From NCBI GenBank assembly GCA_002778195.1, contig PCDI01000001.1:3497869-3561868 (forward strand): a stretch of DNA of 64,000 bases, given 5' to 3'. The position numbers and the translations under genes were made by a program. Position 1 is the first letter of the stretch. Each line of letters begins with the position of its first letter. The stretch is from Raffaelea ambrosiae (taxonomy: Eukaryota; Ascomycota; Sordariomycetes; Ophiostomatales; Ophiostomataceae). This document shows, one piece after another, positions 45,864-57,209 of this stretch. The notes below the pieces were generated by a model that was not told the origin of the DNA, made no database searches, and saw only the letters and a list, made by a program, of their open reading frames with translations.

Positions 45864-48605
45864 TCAGCTCTCTGCATGGACGAGGAGATCCATTCGATTT
45901 GCTTGTAGAGAGGCACCAGAACCGATGCTGTCCGTCATCGAGTCGGACAGAGATAGCCGGTACTGGCCATGATGCACGGCCTGCTGAGGAGGCATGGAAA
46001 ATCCCCGGCGGATCTCCTCCTCCACATAGATCGACGACTTCTTGAACTTGCTGTTGGCATATTTCTCGTAGACAGCAGCATGGTGGGATCTGGGATCTCG
46101 GCAGCACTGGAGGATCACGTTGGCTACTGGCCGGACTTGGCTCCAAGTGTAACCTGAATAGTGCGTGTGGGCCACGGTCCAGTCGCCCTTGTAGAGCATG
46201 AGGCGAGCTAGGCAGTGTGCGCCAGCAGCAAGGAAGCTGGGTGGGCAGGCAACAAACCGCTCGTCCATGACGGTCACTTCGAGGAAGTACTTGGCCAGAG
46301 TCCGGGTCTCCAGGTCGTAGTCGTCAGCCTTGCTAATGCGGCGAAGGAAGCTCATTGGACCGGGCCATCCCAGTTCGAAGCCAAGCATCGTGAGCATAAA
46401 GCGTTCGGCCTTGAGGATCTCATCCGTAGTGTATCCGCCGTCAACCATGTAGACAATCTCTTGGATCGAAGGACAGATAATCTCTTCGTATTTTGAGGCG
46501 ATGAAGATGGCAGTAGCGCCCACGAGCTGCAGCTTGTTGACGGACACAATCTTGGATGAGAGGAAGCGGTCAATGTAGTTGACTGTCAGGAACAGTGTCT
46601 CGGGCAGCAGGTTGAAACGAGCATGCACTTGGATGAGCCACTCCATCAAAACAGCCCGCATGGACCACTGAATTTCCGTCTGCATGTCCATGTAGTGTGG
46701 GCTGGGCAGCATTCGAGCCTATAAATAGTAAAGAGGTTCAGTTAGCGGGTTTGCTGTTTTTGTTTTGCATCAGGACAGCTCCAAAGCCGCCGAACGTACC
46801 TCGAGCTCCTTCATGTAACCGTAGATCTCGTCGCCGTACTCGGCCACCATACTAATGTCCCACGCTTCGTCGTCAAGATCTTCTTGGCTGATTGATGACT
46901 CGACAATGGCCCGGGCAATGTCTAGCTCGTTCTGGATCTTTGCTGTTGTCTTGGGCATCAACACCGTGGTCAGGCCACCGGTCGTATTGTCGCCCAGAGA
47001 GCGGAAAGAATGGGCAGTGGTGTAGCCTTGGTCGTCGTAGAAATCGGCGTCGTCGTCCCATGGCTCCTCCACTTCCGAGGCGGCTGCGGCAGGAAGCGCA
47101 GCTGGCACGTCAGAAAGAAAGTCAACCTCTTCCTCAGACGGAGGCAGCAGATCTCTCCGCTCGGCCTGGGAGATATGGAGCTCCTCAGGAGCCACTGTTG
47201 CCGGAACAACCACAGATTCGCTTTCCTGCTGTAGGATCTCCATTTTATCAAGATCCTCGTCAGGCAGCGGCGGGAGAACATGCTCGCTGTGGTGGTGGAT
47301 GTTCTCCATGGCATCCACAAAGGGTGCCTCGCCCGCTTCTCCGGAGGCGTCGGTATTGGTCTCGGCAAGCGGAGCATCTTCGACAGACGCAACGTCTTTG
47401 AATGCCGAACGGTCCACTGGGAGACGACTCTGTGTTCTACGCAGAAGCGGCTTTTGCTCTGCATTTTTGAGGCACGGCTGGCTCTTGTAATGCCGAGGGC
47501 TCTTCTTCAGGGTCAGCCGAGCCGGTTCTGGGAAGCTGTCGACAATGGTGGCGATTTCGGGCTGCAGAACAGCTGGAGCAAAGTTCTGCTCAAATTCGTT
47601 GTTCGAGACAAACGTCGCCTTTTTTGCTGCCCCGGCATGCGTTCTTCCTCTTTGCAGTGGCGCAACAGCTTCCACATCCTCACCACCCACAGCATCTATG
47701 TCGCCCACAACACCAGTAAACGTGGCCGTTGTTGGTACTGCTGGTTCCGTGACCGGTTTCTCCTGGAGAATGCTCTGCAGGTTCAGATCTGCTGCAGTTA
47801 CGGAAGCAACTGTGGCGGTTCTGGGCCGTTGGGCGGGAGCATGGAACGCTGCCGTCTGGACGATGTTGTCTTTCCGGGAGGCGAAGGACGCGGAGAAAGT
47901 GGCTGCTTTAGTGGACACCTTGCTCGCTTTGAAGCCGTATGCTGCCGTATCTGCCACGGGCCGCACAACGTTGCTGACGTCGCCAAAGGCTGTTCGCTTC
48001 GCTGGCACCTTGACAATGTTTCCAGCATCTTTGAGCATGGGAGCTCCGAGTGACTTGTTTCGTTGGTGGGTCGCGTTGAGCATCGCGGGCGGCGCGTTTT
48101 CATCGTTCACCTGGCTAAAGATGGGCATTGCCCGGAAAGCGCGTTGAGGCTGACGCGTCGAACTATCGTTAGTACTTGTCGGAAATGTGTAAGAGGGCGT
48201 GAGAGGCGGAAAAGAAATCAGAGATGTGCTCATGGAAGGATAGGGGGAAGCAGGGGAAGAAACACAACTGGAGGAAGTTCTCCAGTGAGGAAGAGACGTA
48301 GCATTGCGGTGGTTCTGTCCGCGACGTTGCAGGCAGGAATAGAGACAAAAATAGAAAATTGAGGCGAAAAAGAGGCACATACAGCCACCCAAGAAAACTG
48401 TTTCGGGGGCAGAGGACTGGTAGCCAAAGTGACAATAGGAAGAGGGCGTTTCTGGACACAGAGGGCGCACAAACATAGACCCAAATGCGCCCAGGACAAC
48501 GCCACAGAGGAGGAGACAGAAGAGAAATGATGGGCAGAACAGAACGCGAAATAAAGCACTCTGGCAGGAGGGGACCGCGCTGTAGGAGCTCACCTTCGCG
48601 TCCAT
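45864..48605 (-). CDS. B-type mitotic cyclin
   Basis: Best model: exon 1 is MDAK (48605-48594), then 48149-46800 and 46718-45864, 738 residues. The 444-base first intron has donor GTGAGC, branch TACTAAC and acceptor GTCAG, giving MDAKPQRAFRAMPIFSQVND. An ATG at 48128 is an alternative start. KRTAFGDVSN near residue 60 is a destruction-box-like element with Phe where Leu is usual. The long linker is acidic and predicted disordered. The cyclin box begins YMDMQTEIQWSMRAVLMEWL, with IQVHARFNLLPETLFL and IFIASKYEEI, then the C-terminal fold (YFLEVTVMDERF). It should activate Cdk1 at G2/M (like NimE or Clb2). The second intron (46799-46719) has GTACGT/TATAG. Confidence 0.92.
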
Positions 48606-51600
48606 CTTGTTGAGAAGTTAAAAGGTTGGCTGTTCGCGGACAAGATCGAGTAACCTGGAGCCGAGATGTCTACAGCTGTGGGTTGGCTAGTAGACGGTAA
48701 GGATGTATCTGGCCTTGGAAGAGAGGATCGATGCTCGGAGGAGATGCTGCTTGGCTGTCGTAATGTTGATATTGGTTCCTGAGTCAAAAAATGTGTCGAT
48801 GCCAAGAATAAAAGGATGCAGCGTGGTCGACGACGGGTAACGAAAAAGAGAGGTCGAGCTATGCACGCGTTTCCGTGTCTGATAGCACTTGCGAAGAGCT
48901 TGTGCTTGTTTGTATGGGCTGGTGGCTGTTTGGGCGGTTTTGTTGCTGTTGACCGGAATAATCTCGAGTCTGACGGGGGTGCAAGAGGCACTGTAGTCAC
49001 GATGACGATGTGTGCAAGGAAGACAGCATTGGTCGGATGTGGAAGACAACACAAGAGGGCAAAGACTTCACGTAGAAGTAGTCGTGGCCCAGGCGAACAA
49101 GGTCTAGGCACGGGTTCCAGAGGACCGCATCAACAAAGGAAGCTTCTGGGGAAGGAAGAAGGAAGCTGTTCAGGTGGGAATGGACAGGAGCAACAGTAGG
49201 AGAGGGAAATAAAAAAACCTTTTGCTGTGACGAAACAAGCTGTTTAAGGCTGGTGAAGAGAATAAGAGAAGGTTGGACCCAAAACAACAACAAACAAAAA
49301 AAACAGTAGATGGTAGAGACGAAGAAGGATGCAAGGAAGAGATAAAAAAAAAAAAGAAGGAAGAATGTCGTGTGTGGGTAGAGGGCGACGATGGAGGAGC
49401 AACGACGACGACAACAACAACAACAACGTCGAAAGAAAGGAACGGAGGAGTTTGAGGTGGGAGAAGAAACAGAAGCTGCTCCTGTGTTTGTTGTTCAGAT
49501 GTTGTTCAGCAGGGCTTCAAGGAAGGCCGAAAATAAAATTATTAAAATTAAAATAAATAAAGAGAACCAAGGAAAAGAAAGCAAAACAAAGAGGGTATGT
49601 GCAGCGTCAATACTGACGGGTGCCGGTCGCGCTTGCCTAATTGGGAACGAGTCCCCAGAAAAACCAGAGAACGAGGTGTTTTGTTATGTGCTGTTGCCGT
49701 GGTATCGAGAATTCCGCGTCTTTGGCGTGAAAGGAGCGCAGGTGGGAAGGTGCCCACATTGAACACGGCCGGGGTTACATGCACGACGAAGGAGAAGGAG
49801 AAGGGGACAAGAGACAAACGACGCGGTGATGGTCAGGAGGGAAGCAACCAGGCGTACTTTTTGTCTCTCCGTAAACGAGTGACAACAAAAGGGGGACTTG
49901 GCTGAACAGGAAGCCTTCTTGAGCATGTCAAGGCGGGAAGGCATTGCAGCATTTGTTTATGGCCAGAGGCCGTTCGCGCATGCGATTGGATGGAGCTGGC
50001 CTCGTTACTAGAGTAGCTTGCAGCTGGCAAGGGGCATTGGCAAGCAAAAAAGGTGCGCGCACACGCCACCAACCAAAAGCCAAGGCCGCGCGCCTTCCCT
50101 TGCACTAACAATTTTTAGTAAGGGAGTGGGGTCCGCCCGGCCTGTCTGGGCGGCACGGCGATGAGGAATAATCCGTGCCGGGAGTGACGTCGTAGGTTGT
50201 ACCTGTGTACCCGTTTTTCGTAACGTGCTGCGTGCCGAATCGAGACTAGTGAACCCCTCCAAATGGCCGGTAGGATCTTTTGACCCCTCTATGGAGAGCG
50301 CACGGGCCATGTCGCGTCTTCTCAGGACGACTGAGATAAAACAACAGCTTAAAATGATATATTTTTGAGGTTGTACGAATTCAATGAGCTCGAAATAGTA
50401 ATGAGCCGGATTTTGCGAACCGAAGGGTACCAGTTGTGGGCGATGGAAAACTTTCGGTTGTCATGATTCTACGCGTCGGGTCGGGGCCGTGCCAAGACTG
50501 TTCGGACTTGGCGGCAGAGCGCCAGGAGCACACGTGGTCACGTGGTTCATTTTGGCTCGATTTTTTTCCAAAATTCCGGCCAGTCGTGTTTCGTCGCCGC
50601 GGGCGGCTATGTCGGACCAAGGATAATGGGCTGTGCTGCACGGGGTAGTGCAGTTTCTGGCCCCCCTCCTTCGCATGATCACTTGCGCTCTCCCCTTTTC
50701 TTCAGCGCGCGCGATGGCAGCCACAAGAATAGAAGAAGAAACACAAGCCCCGCAGAAGCAGAGAATTGATTACTTCCTGGCAGAAGAGGAGACCGATGGA
50801 CGGATTTGGTGAGAAGGAGGGGGCTGAAAGAGAGCAAAAGAGAGTCTGAGCAAGGAAGTCAAAAAAGAAGGCAGAAACAGAAAGGAGGGGGCGGTGGAAT
50901 TCTGCGCGCTGTCACTGGTTGGCGCCCGCTGAGCTGCCTGTATGGTTTGCCGATGCGGCTTCGACAGCGGCCAGCTGTCACGGCCCGGCGCAAACTTGAA
51001 GAAAAAAAAAATACCCAACCTGAAGCCATACCACAATGCAAAGCCACAGATGAGACCACCACCCCCTCCTTTTTTTTTTATTCCGGCTTTATTTTTGCTT
51101 TTATTTTTAGTTTTGATTTGTCGCAAGGCCAATATTTGCCCTTTACCCATTTCCTCCTTGTTCACTTGTGAGCCAGTAGGAGGGCCGGCGCAATCTGATC
51201 TGAAGCATGAAATGGTCAAGACGGCAAAGTGCCCAATGGACCTCCGTAGGCCAATGGGTCCCTTCCCTCCGTCCCGTCGCCTTTTCAATAGACTGGGAGC
51301 GCTCGCGATCGCGCAGGCGCAAATCATTGCCGTAGACGTCTGCTTTTATGGGCACCGAATCTATCTATCTGGCAGGTGGTCTGTCGCATTTTTACATATG
51401 CCTCTACTGGTTGTCGCTAGCTGTCGCATTCTTGCATATCTTGGCTGGTGGCCGTAGTTTCGGGCGGGCGCTCTGCTGGAAGCGCCGGGGGCATGGATGG
51501 GGCGACGAGTCGCAAACTTGCGATCCAGGGGTAGCAGCCACGGGTGCTCGTCGCTGGACAATGGAAACAAAGCGGATACCGCCCACCCGGGGGTCGGGGG

Positions 51601-54600
51601 TCGTCGCGCAATGTCAGTCTCTCGTGCCCTGGAGGCCAATGAAGCCAGTCGCAAGCTGTGAGCGCAAACAAGCAAGACGAGATGAAATGTGCAGCCGGTC
51701 CGGAAGATGCTGTGGAGGACTTGCGCAAACTGCAGGAACAAGGAGGGATGGGGACTGGCATATCGGGGCTGACAGGCAGGCGGTTTTGGCGCAGCCCGCC
51801 GTTTCAGCAAAGGAAAAAAAAGGGACGGCAAGGCAGCAGGGAATCAGGGAAGCAATGATTTTTGTCGATATTGGGTGTCTTGTGTGTCTTGTGTGTGAGA
51901 AAGTGCCGCAGTGCCACAATGCTGGTGGCGAGCACGAAGTAGCGTCCTGCAATGTTTGTTTTGGTCGGGGGTTTTTTTTTCCACCTACTTTCTTCTTGCG
52001 CCTGCATAGCATCCGGTGCGTGTTGCCCCCTTTGCGGTAAAAGGATATTAAAAATAAAACTACACGTCACTCCCTTTGCTGATTACCCGGGTCTCCAAGC
52101 AAGAGCGAGCTGCAAAAGGACCGTTGCGATTCGTGTCTGCCGGGGACGAGCAGGACGGCCAATGGCCCCAAAAATGAATGGGACGGGATTTGAGGCAAAT
52201 GATGGCACATACGATGAGGCCATGTGCCACACCCCCAAGGCGGCGCTGCCCCCTCCAATTCACCACCGGCAACAACTACGTGCGCACACGCAAGGCCTGC
52301 CTGGCCAGTCCTTGCCAACTACGATACCGATCGCGGGTCTCGCCAGAGGGAAGGCGGGTGGGGTGCGCCCGGCACGCGATAACTAACAACTTAACAAGCA
52401 AGCCAGACAGGGCGCACACAAACACTCGCGCGCACGGTATATATTGGAGGCCAAGATGGAGGGTCTGGCCAGGCAGATGCGATCGCCAGATAAAGCGAGA
52501 GCTCCCCCGGCATTGCGGTGTGCGCATGCATGTAGGTGTGTGGTATTTTTGTATGCGCGTGGTGCGACTAAGTCGGCCGCCATGCGCATTCCCAAGGAGA
52601 GAAGTCAGTCGTAGAGAGCGGTGACGAAAGGGGACAGCCATCACAGAAGCCGCCCATCAGGGTGTGTCAGCCAGGGTGCAGACAGGGCAGGCACGCACAA
52701 TACAGACTACAAAATAACTATGTGTGTGCGATTGCGCGTGTGCGTGGGCGTCTTATCCGCCTGCAGCAGCTAAGATACGAGTACAAAAGCAGGAAGAGGA
52801 AGATAAAAAAACAAGCACGTCGTTGTCTCCGGACAACTACGAAGAAAATTAAATTAGAAATGCAAGCTGCACGGCGGACAGGCAGAAGATCCGCACGGGC
52901 TGGTCTGTCGCTGTGTACGGGTCCAGCTCCATATATATAGTCATTATCTTAAAGCAAGAGGCCAGAAGCCAGACACATTTAATGTGTGCGGCCAACCGTG
53001 ACCACCCGGCGGTCTGCGTTAATATCTTACTTATGGACTTAGTTTTTTTCTTGGTGATCGACGGCTGTTCCTCCTCCTGACGTCTTGTCCGGGTTCGGCT
53101 AGGTTGGCAGCGTGGCATTGGACTCGCAGAAACGGGGAAGACAGACATAACTAGTCATGGCGGCAAAGACAGGGGGGGTCGGACATGCGTTGAACACACG
53201 CAGCAACATACTGTGGATTGCCGGTCGTACTACTATAGTACTTTGTAAAAGCATGTAAGGGAAGGAAAGGATGCAGAGTAGCAGCCACCTACAGGCAGCA
53301 AGATGGACGAAACAGATCGCAAGACACGCCAGGACGGAGGTGGCATCGTGCTGCACCTGACTCGGCGGGCTCGACTGGTTCGACTGGTTCGACTGATTCA
53401 ACTGATTCGAATGCAGGCTGTCCACCTGAAACGGGACCTTGCCAGCAGACAAGGCGAGGGCCAAAAAAAAGGATAGATGGCGGCTGGGAGGGGGGCGGTG
53501 GGCCTAGGGAAGCATGCACGTTCTGAATGGAGGTGTTCGTTTCGCAGATTCGCTTGGTCAGTCAGAGTTCGCCTCCTGCCACATCTGGGGAACGAGGGAA
53601 ACGTAAAAAACGGCCTGCCGCGCTGCCCACACACGAGACTGGTGTGGGCAGACCTCGGTGTTGTTTCGTGTGTTCGTGTGTAGAGTTTATATATGGTGGC
53701 GCAACTGAAGGCTTGCAGAGAATGGTGGCCGCATGCGAACCCTTTGCGGGCAGGTCGGCTTTGCAAGAGCCACGAGTATTACAAGGGCCGGTGTGCGCCT
53801 CCTACTGGTGGACGGGCATGCAGCGAAGAGATTGAATGAAGAACATGCATGAATGGGCTGCGTCGTCTCTGCGAGCTGTCGAGGGGGACAATGCGACAGC
53901 GCTACGGGATTAAAAAAAGGCGACAGGAATCGCAGAGCCAAAAAGTAAGGGCCCATCCAACTACTTTCGCAAAAATGAAACCTCGTGATATCGGCCGCAG
54001 CAAGGAGAAAGAGCCACACAGACAGGACAAGCTGCGCACTCTGCGCAACTCGCACCCGTAGACTGTCCGGATGCCAGAATACCAAAGACACCCAACGCGA
54101 CTCCCTGTCTTGTTTGGTTTTTTCTTACCTGCTTCTCCTGCGTCTGAGTCAGGTCGCAAAGAATCCAGGCAGACCAGCAAGAGCAACAGATTGCGCCAGA
54201 CCTTGTGTCCCGTTTGGGAATGGCTTGGGATCTTCTCCGTGGGCGGTCCAACACGGAGTCAGACTCCCTCGTCCTTAGTCTGCCTGAGCCTTTGGCGACT
54301 TGGTTCGAACGGGCATGCGCCTCGCGCCATTGGCCGCCCATGGGTGTTCCCCCCCCTTCACCCCCCTCCCTCCTTTACGGCTTGCTGTGCCCGTTAATAC
54401 CACCAATCCATGCAGTTGTCCGCCAAGTCGCACGACGGTGAGGAGAGCAAGGAAGAGGGTGATCGTCGCCGGGGGAGGGAGCGAGGAGGAAAGCAACGAG
54501 ACAGAAAGAGGCGGAACGAGACACAGACAGAGAGAGGAGGGGAGTTTCGGGCTCACTGTAATTGGATGCGTAAATGAGCGTCAGAACGGCCGAGTGCGCC

Positions 54601-57209
54601 CGTCCAGTCAAGCAGCCATAGGCTTGAATGCTCGAATGGCACTATGTGTGTCTACGAGGCCCTAGCCACGGCCATGGCCAGCCACGGGCAATACAACAAA
54701 AACAGAAAAAATGGCGACCCCAGAATGGCGACCTGCAAAGGCGACCCAAGACAGGGACAACCCGAGACCAACGGCTACCAGAGACCTGAGCTGGCCAAAA
54801 AGTCCCCAGGGCCCAAATAGAGGCCCTTGGGCCCCGTGTTTTGTAGAGTCTGCACCTTTGCGCCAGCCGACCTGTGTCTGGTCTCCGGAGGTTCGGTTCT
54901 GCGACGCTCGGCGACGAAGCAAATGCAGCCACAATAAGAGAAGACTGCCAGAAAGACGAGCTGGCGGGAAATGCGCGCAGTGTGCTAGTCTGGGAGGGCT
55001 GCTTGTTTGTTTGTTTGGCTGGCTGGCCACGGCCAAAAAAAAAAAAAAATAGACAAGGTGACAGGACAAGCACAAAAACGAGGTGATGGAGGGCGGCGCT
55101 ATCGCATTGTTTCGCCTGGTCAGCTGGCGAGGGTCTAGCCGATGCGGTCAGTCCGCGGTGCGTGCAGACGTTCCAGGTGGTTCTGTGTGTCTGCAAGAAG
55201 ACGCACGAAGACATAGAGAACTACGGAAGACGAGTCGCAATAACGAACATGTCTTGGGACTCGTCTTTCCAAGCTGGCTCTGCTCTTTTGTCGCCCCTGC
55301 CTTTCCTGCTTGCCACTCCTGCTTTTCTGGGCCTCGTCGCTGTTGTCTCCAGTCGCTCCTTCCCGGGCGACTAGCTCGTAGTCTAGGCCGTGATAAGACA
55401 CCTTTGCGTCTCATCACCTGGCCGCAGCCGCTGCCGCTGCCGAGTCGTCGAGGGCGTCTTCCCAGCAGCAGATGCTGCTCAGCACCGTCCACGGGCTGCT
55501 CCAACACGAAGGAAACTTTGTAGATATTGGCCGGTCATCTGGGGCCACGGCCAGGGAAGAAGAAAAGAAAAAAGAGACCGTTCGCAGATCTCTGGTGAGA
55601 GGAGCCCGGCTGTGGCAAATCTGCTGCGGAAGTGGCCGTCCAGGCCAAGTCGCTAGCGAAATAGAGGGGCCAGCCCCTGGAGCCAGCGATATGCTACAGG
55701 TCTGCTGTGCCCCCCCAGCACCTGCCCTCCACTGGAAGACGTCCCTATTCCCCCCTGTAGCGCTACCCGCCGGCCGCTGAAGCGCCCTTCTCCACCGCCG
55801 GAGAGAGCAAGCCCAAAAATACCCACCCGACAAATCTCGTCTCCTTCCTCAAGTCCACTCTCCTCTTCCTCTCCTCTTCCTGAATTGTTCGCCCACCACC
55901 CAACCCTTCTCGCCTCCGGACCAACGACAACCCCCAGGTAAGCCCGTTTCTGTCCATTTTTGCATCGTCGGCTGCGCAGAAGGCGTCCCGAGGCCGTGCA
56001 GCTGTTTTTTATGCTTTCCCACAAACCCGTCGTGCTGACAAGCCGGACTCGCCAGACGGCAGCCAATTTTCAGGGACTGCGAAATCCTCGCCAGCCAAAA
56101 TCGACAGCCCCAAAATCGACACACCCAAAATCGACACCCTCCTGCATCGACCACCGGCATCCGCGCCACCGCCATCTTCGCTTGCATCTGGTATGTTTCC
56201 CTGGCCGTCTCATTGCACGCGATCGTGTCTGCATGTATTTTTCTGCTTTTCCCTGCGTTCCCGCGCTGTTTCGCTGTCGCTTCGGCAGCAGTGTCCTCGG
56301 CCAACCCGCCCAATCCCAAATGCCACCACTTTAGACGCCCAGGGCCAGCGGAGCCCATTTCTCTCACCCCCCATGCCTTTGCTCTCGTTCTTTCGTCCTG
56401 TCTCTGCATCTCCAGTCACCTGGGTCTCCGGGAAAGCCATCCAGATTGCTAACAGTGCCACCTGGCGTCCTGCAGATTTGCCCGTTTCGTCCCACGGCAC
56501 CGTTTCGGCAGTCTCCTTCTGCCTTGCCTGCAAAGCGGTGACCGCCCTCCAGACGCCCATCCCCAGAGCGACCAAACCCGCGAGAACAACCCAGAAGAGC
56601 AGAAAAGACGTGTGCATGGTCTTGCGACCGAGTCTGCTGCCGACTCTGCCGTCCAGCGAACATCGCCGGCCTGCATTGTGCTTGGCTGTCTCCAGTGGCC
56701 TCTGCAGGTGGCCTTCCTCAGCCGCCGCCATTTTGGGCCGCCAGTTTCTGCTGGGCTGCTTCTAATACTGCACCAATACTGCACCATTTCTGCACCGCTG
56801 TGCTTTGCCACAAAGATAAACCGCCCGACCACACCCTCCCCCCCAGCCCTCTTTCCTGCATCGCCGCTGTCTCGTCGACACGCCCATCCTCCTGTCCTCC
56901 TCCCCTTCCTCTCGCTTTCTTCTCTGCGTCGCCTTGCTGCTTGCTGGCCTGCCTCTCGTTCTCTTGCCAGCGCAGCCGTGCCGAAACCTCCAGTACCCAC
57001 AATAAACCACGCATTGAGGAATAGACGCTCCATTGTTTGCTCTCCTCTGCACTTCCTCGACACTTCCTCGACTCTTTGTCGGCTCGTCTCGACTCTTTGT
57101 CGGCTTGTCCGCGGCTTGTCCTCGACTCTTTCGTTGCCCTTCCTCCCACTTCTCCTTGCCCTCCCTCCACCACCCGCGGCCGCTTCGCACAGCCGCCCGC
57201 CATTTCCCA
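48606..57209. other. 8.6 kb divergent region without a supported gene
   Basis: Lies between the cyclin and regulator genes, which point away from each other. It has an ACGCGT at 48865-48870 upstream of the cyclin, a nine-base tandem repeat, many short frames, and CT-rich sequence from about 55780 to 57200 that looks like the regulator's leader. Possible leader introns cannot be proven. Confidence 0.5.
53373..53408. repeat. Nine-base tandem repeat, four copies
   Basis: Units GACTGGTTC twice, then GACTGATTC and AACTGATTC. Confidence 0.85.

Noticed and set aside
50714..50812. 32-codon frame starting MAATRIEEETQ
   Set aside because: Short, with no domain or supporting context; likely chance.
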